Part shown: positions 63,262 to 64,000 of the stretch, piece after piece
How the letters are laid out: the number at the start of each line of letters is the position of its first letter
Numbering within the stretch: position 1 is the first letter of the stretch
Assembly (NCBI GenBank): GCA_016350165.1
Contig: CP066225.1
Location: forward strand, 930,001 to 994,000
Direction of reading: 5' to 3'
DNA: 64,000 nt
Origin: Planctomycetota bacterium
GTDB taxonomy: Bacteria; Planctomycetota; Phycisphaerae; Phycisphaerales; Phycisphaeraceae
Translations under genes and position numbers: made by a program
The notes under the pieces: model-generated
What the model saw: the letters and a program-made list of their open reading frames with translations, nothing else
Told to the model about the DNA's origin: nothing
Database searches by the model: none

Positions 63262-63783
63262 TTATTTTGCATCATCCGGCGAATAAATCAGATTAGTAAT
63301 CGTTAATTCGCTCTTCCAACTTTCATTCCGCTGCTGCTTGCGATCTTCTTTTTCAGACAACCTTAAACTGGACACCGTGAGTGACGGATTACTCTCTTCA
63401 ACATGCCAGAAGAACTCAAGCATCTGCCTCATAGACGTATCATCAATCGCAACACGCGTCCTTTGCATGAGATAAGATGGCTGATTAACACGCTGCATAT
63501 TCTCAGACCAAACACTACTCAGTGAATCTAGTTTTGCTTTTTATGCCGCTTTTTCAAGCCATATGCGCAGATCACTCATCGCCATATCACCAGCCTCAAC
63601 CAATTTGGGCTGATCTTGCAGCGTCTTAATCTGCTGAATCATTTCACGTGCATTCTGCTAATCTTGTCGAGCCAGCTGCGTTTCATACTTTGCGTTATAC
63701 ATATTCCAGCCGGACCATAGACAATCAATCATGAGCATCGCGACACAAACGATCATCAATGTAATTTTCGATCGCTCATTCAT
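63262..63783 (-). pseudogene. Broken second copy of the GspM-like gene
   Basis: Related over its whole length to the gene at 38910-39437: start MNERSKITLMIVCVAMLMID, middle DQPKLVEAGDMAMSDLRI, end WKSELTITNLIYSPDDAK. Two in-frame stops interrupt it, TAG at 63658-63660 and TAA at 63541-63543. Only the last 78 codons are open. Order and spacing relative to the broken TPR copy equal those of the intact operon. Confidence 0.9.
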
Positions 63784-64000
63784 TTCTGCCCTCTTTCACT
63801 TAGTGGTTGCTTGGCAGTTTTAACACCTGCAATGCAAAACTCAACCGATCATCTATCTTGATTTTCTATACGCAGCAATTCGAATATGTAGCCCTCAACA
63901 CGATCCAGTGCTTTTACGATTTTGTTTGCATCAACATACGATCGTGCTGCACAATCCAAGCGGATCTGCTTCGGTTCTATCTGTACTTCCGTCAACTGAT
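63784..64000 (-). pseudogene. Broken second copy of the GspL-like gene, 3' part, cut by window edge
   Basis: Reads QLTEVQIEPKQIRLDCAARS, VDANKIVKALDRVEGYIFEL and SERGQK at the end, matching the C-terminal 70 residues of the intact gene at 39434-40768. An in-frame TGA at 63849-63851 interrupts the frame. The copy goes on beyond the window, so more of the T2SS operon may be duplicated there. Confidence 0.88.

Noticed and set aside
1-64000. CRISPR arrays, rRNA operons or complete tRNA genes
   Set aside because: No regularly spaced repeats of CRISPR size and no full cloverleaf or rRNA sequence was seen; only the 20-bp tRNA-like 3' end at 62391 was found.

Overview
The window looks like part of a chromosome from a PVC-group bacterium, most likely a marine planctomycete of the Phycisphaerae type. 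The reasons are its two PEP-CTERM surface proteins (one carrying dockerin-like repeats), two short-lived-pilin-like proteins with the N-terminal [10 protein letters not shown] methylation motif, two sulfatases beside polysaccharide-degrading enzymes, many Gfo/Idh/MocA oxidoreductases, an ECF41-type sigma factor with its target gene, a MauE-DUF1573 fusion and a one-operon type II secretion system (T2SS). This is inference from gene content; no rRNA or complete tRNA is present.

Region 1 (1-12.7 kb) is a polysaccharide utilisation locus. On the minus strand, a Ser-type sulfatase, a LacI repressor, a GH144-like lipoprotein with a CBM9-like tail, a GH94-like phosphorylase of about 1,126 residues and a sialate O-acetylesterase follow each other closely, and a second esterase-like gene runs off the left edge. 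GH144 plus a long GH94 is the known pairing for beta-1,2-glucan breakdown. A prepilin-like protein and a Cys-type sulfatase face the other way, and LacI-type operator palindromes lie between.

Region 2 (12.7-24.7 kb) holds a TetR-controlled sugar-acid cluster (epimerase, Gfo/Idh/MocA, TetR, divergent FAH hydrolase with a perfect 8-4-8 operator), a gene derived from an IS1595-type transposase, a PEP-CTERM protein, a DUF5009 acyltransferase, a GntR-LacI hybrid regulator and a PL8 polysaccharide lyase. Region 3 (24.7-28.1 kb) is an NmrA/AraC divergent pair next to an ECF41 sigma factor and its carboxymuconolactone decarboxylase partner, preceded by an exact ECF41-type promoter. Region 4 (28.6-38.3 kb) has a heparinase II/III-like lyase and two Gfo/Idh/MocA dehydrogenases sharing TGTATATACA operators, a GT4 glycosyltransferase, a dockerin/PEP-CTERM protein and another pilin-like protein.

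Region 5 (38.3-49.4 kb) is a minus-strand T2SS operon ordered D-E-F-G-H-I-J-K-C-L-M-TPR lipoprotein. Region 6 (49.5-64 kb) is an accessory segment: a DoxX-like gene, a three-gene operon built round a 2,647-residue RHS/YD-repeat protein, a MauE-DUF1573 protein, the decayed end of a tyrosine recombinase next to a 20-bp copy of a tRNA 3' end, and a decayed second copy of the gspL-gspM-TPR tail of the T2SS operon, each gene broken by in-frame stops. The most notable points are this RHS island with recombination scars, the exact ECF41 promoter, the shared TGTATATACA operators, and a GC-rich repeat (GCCCCCGGAAGT) found inside three T2SS genes in different frames and once in an intergenic gap.
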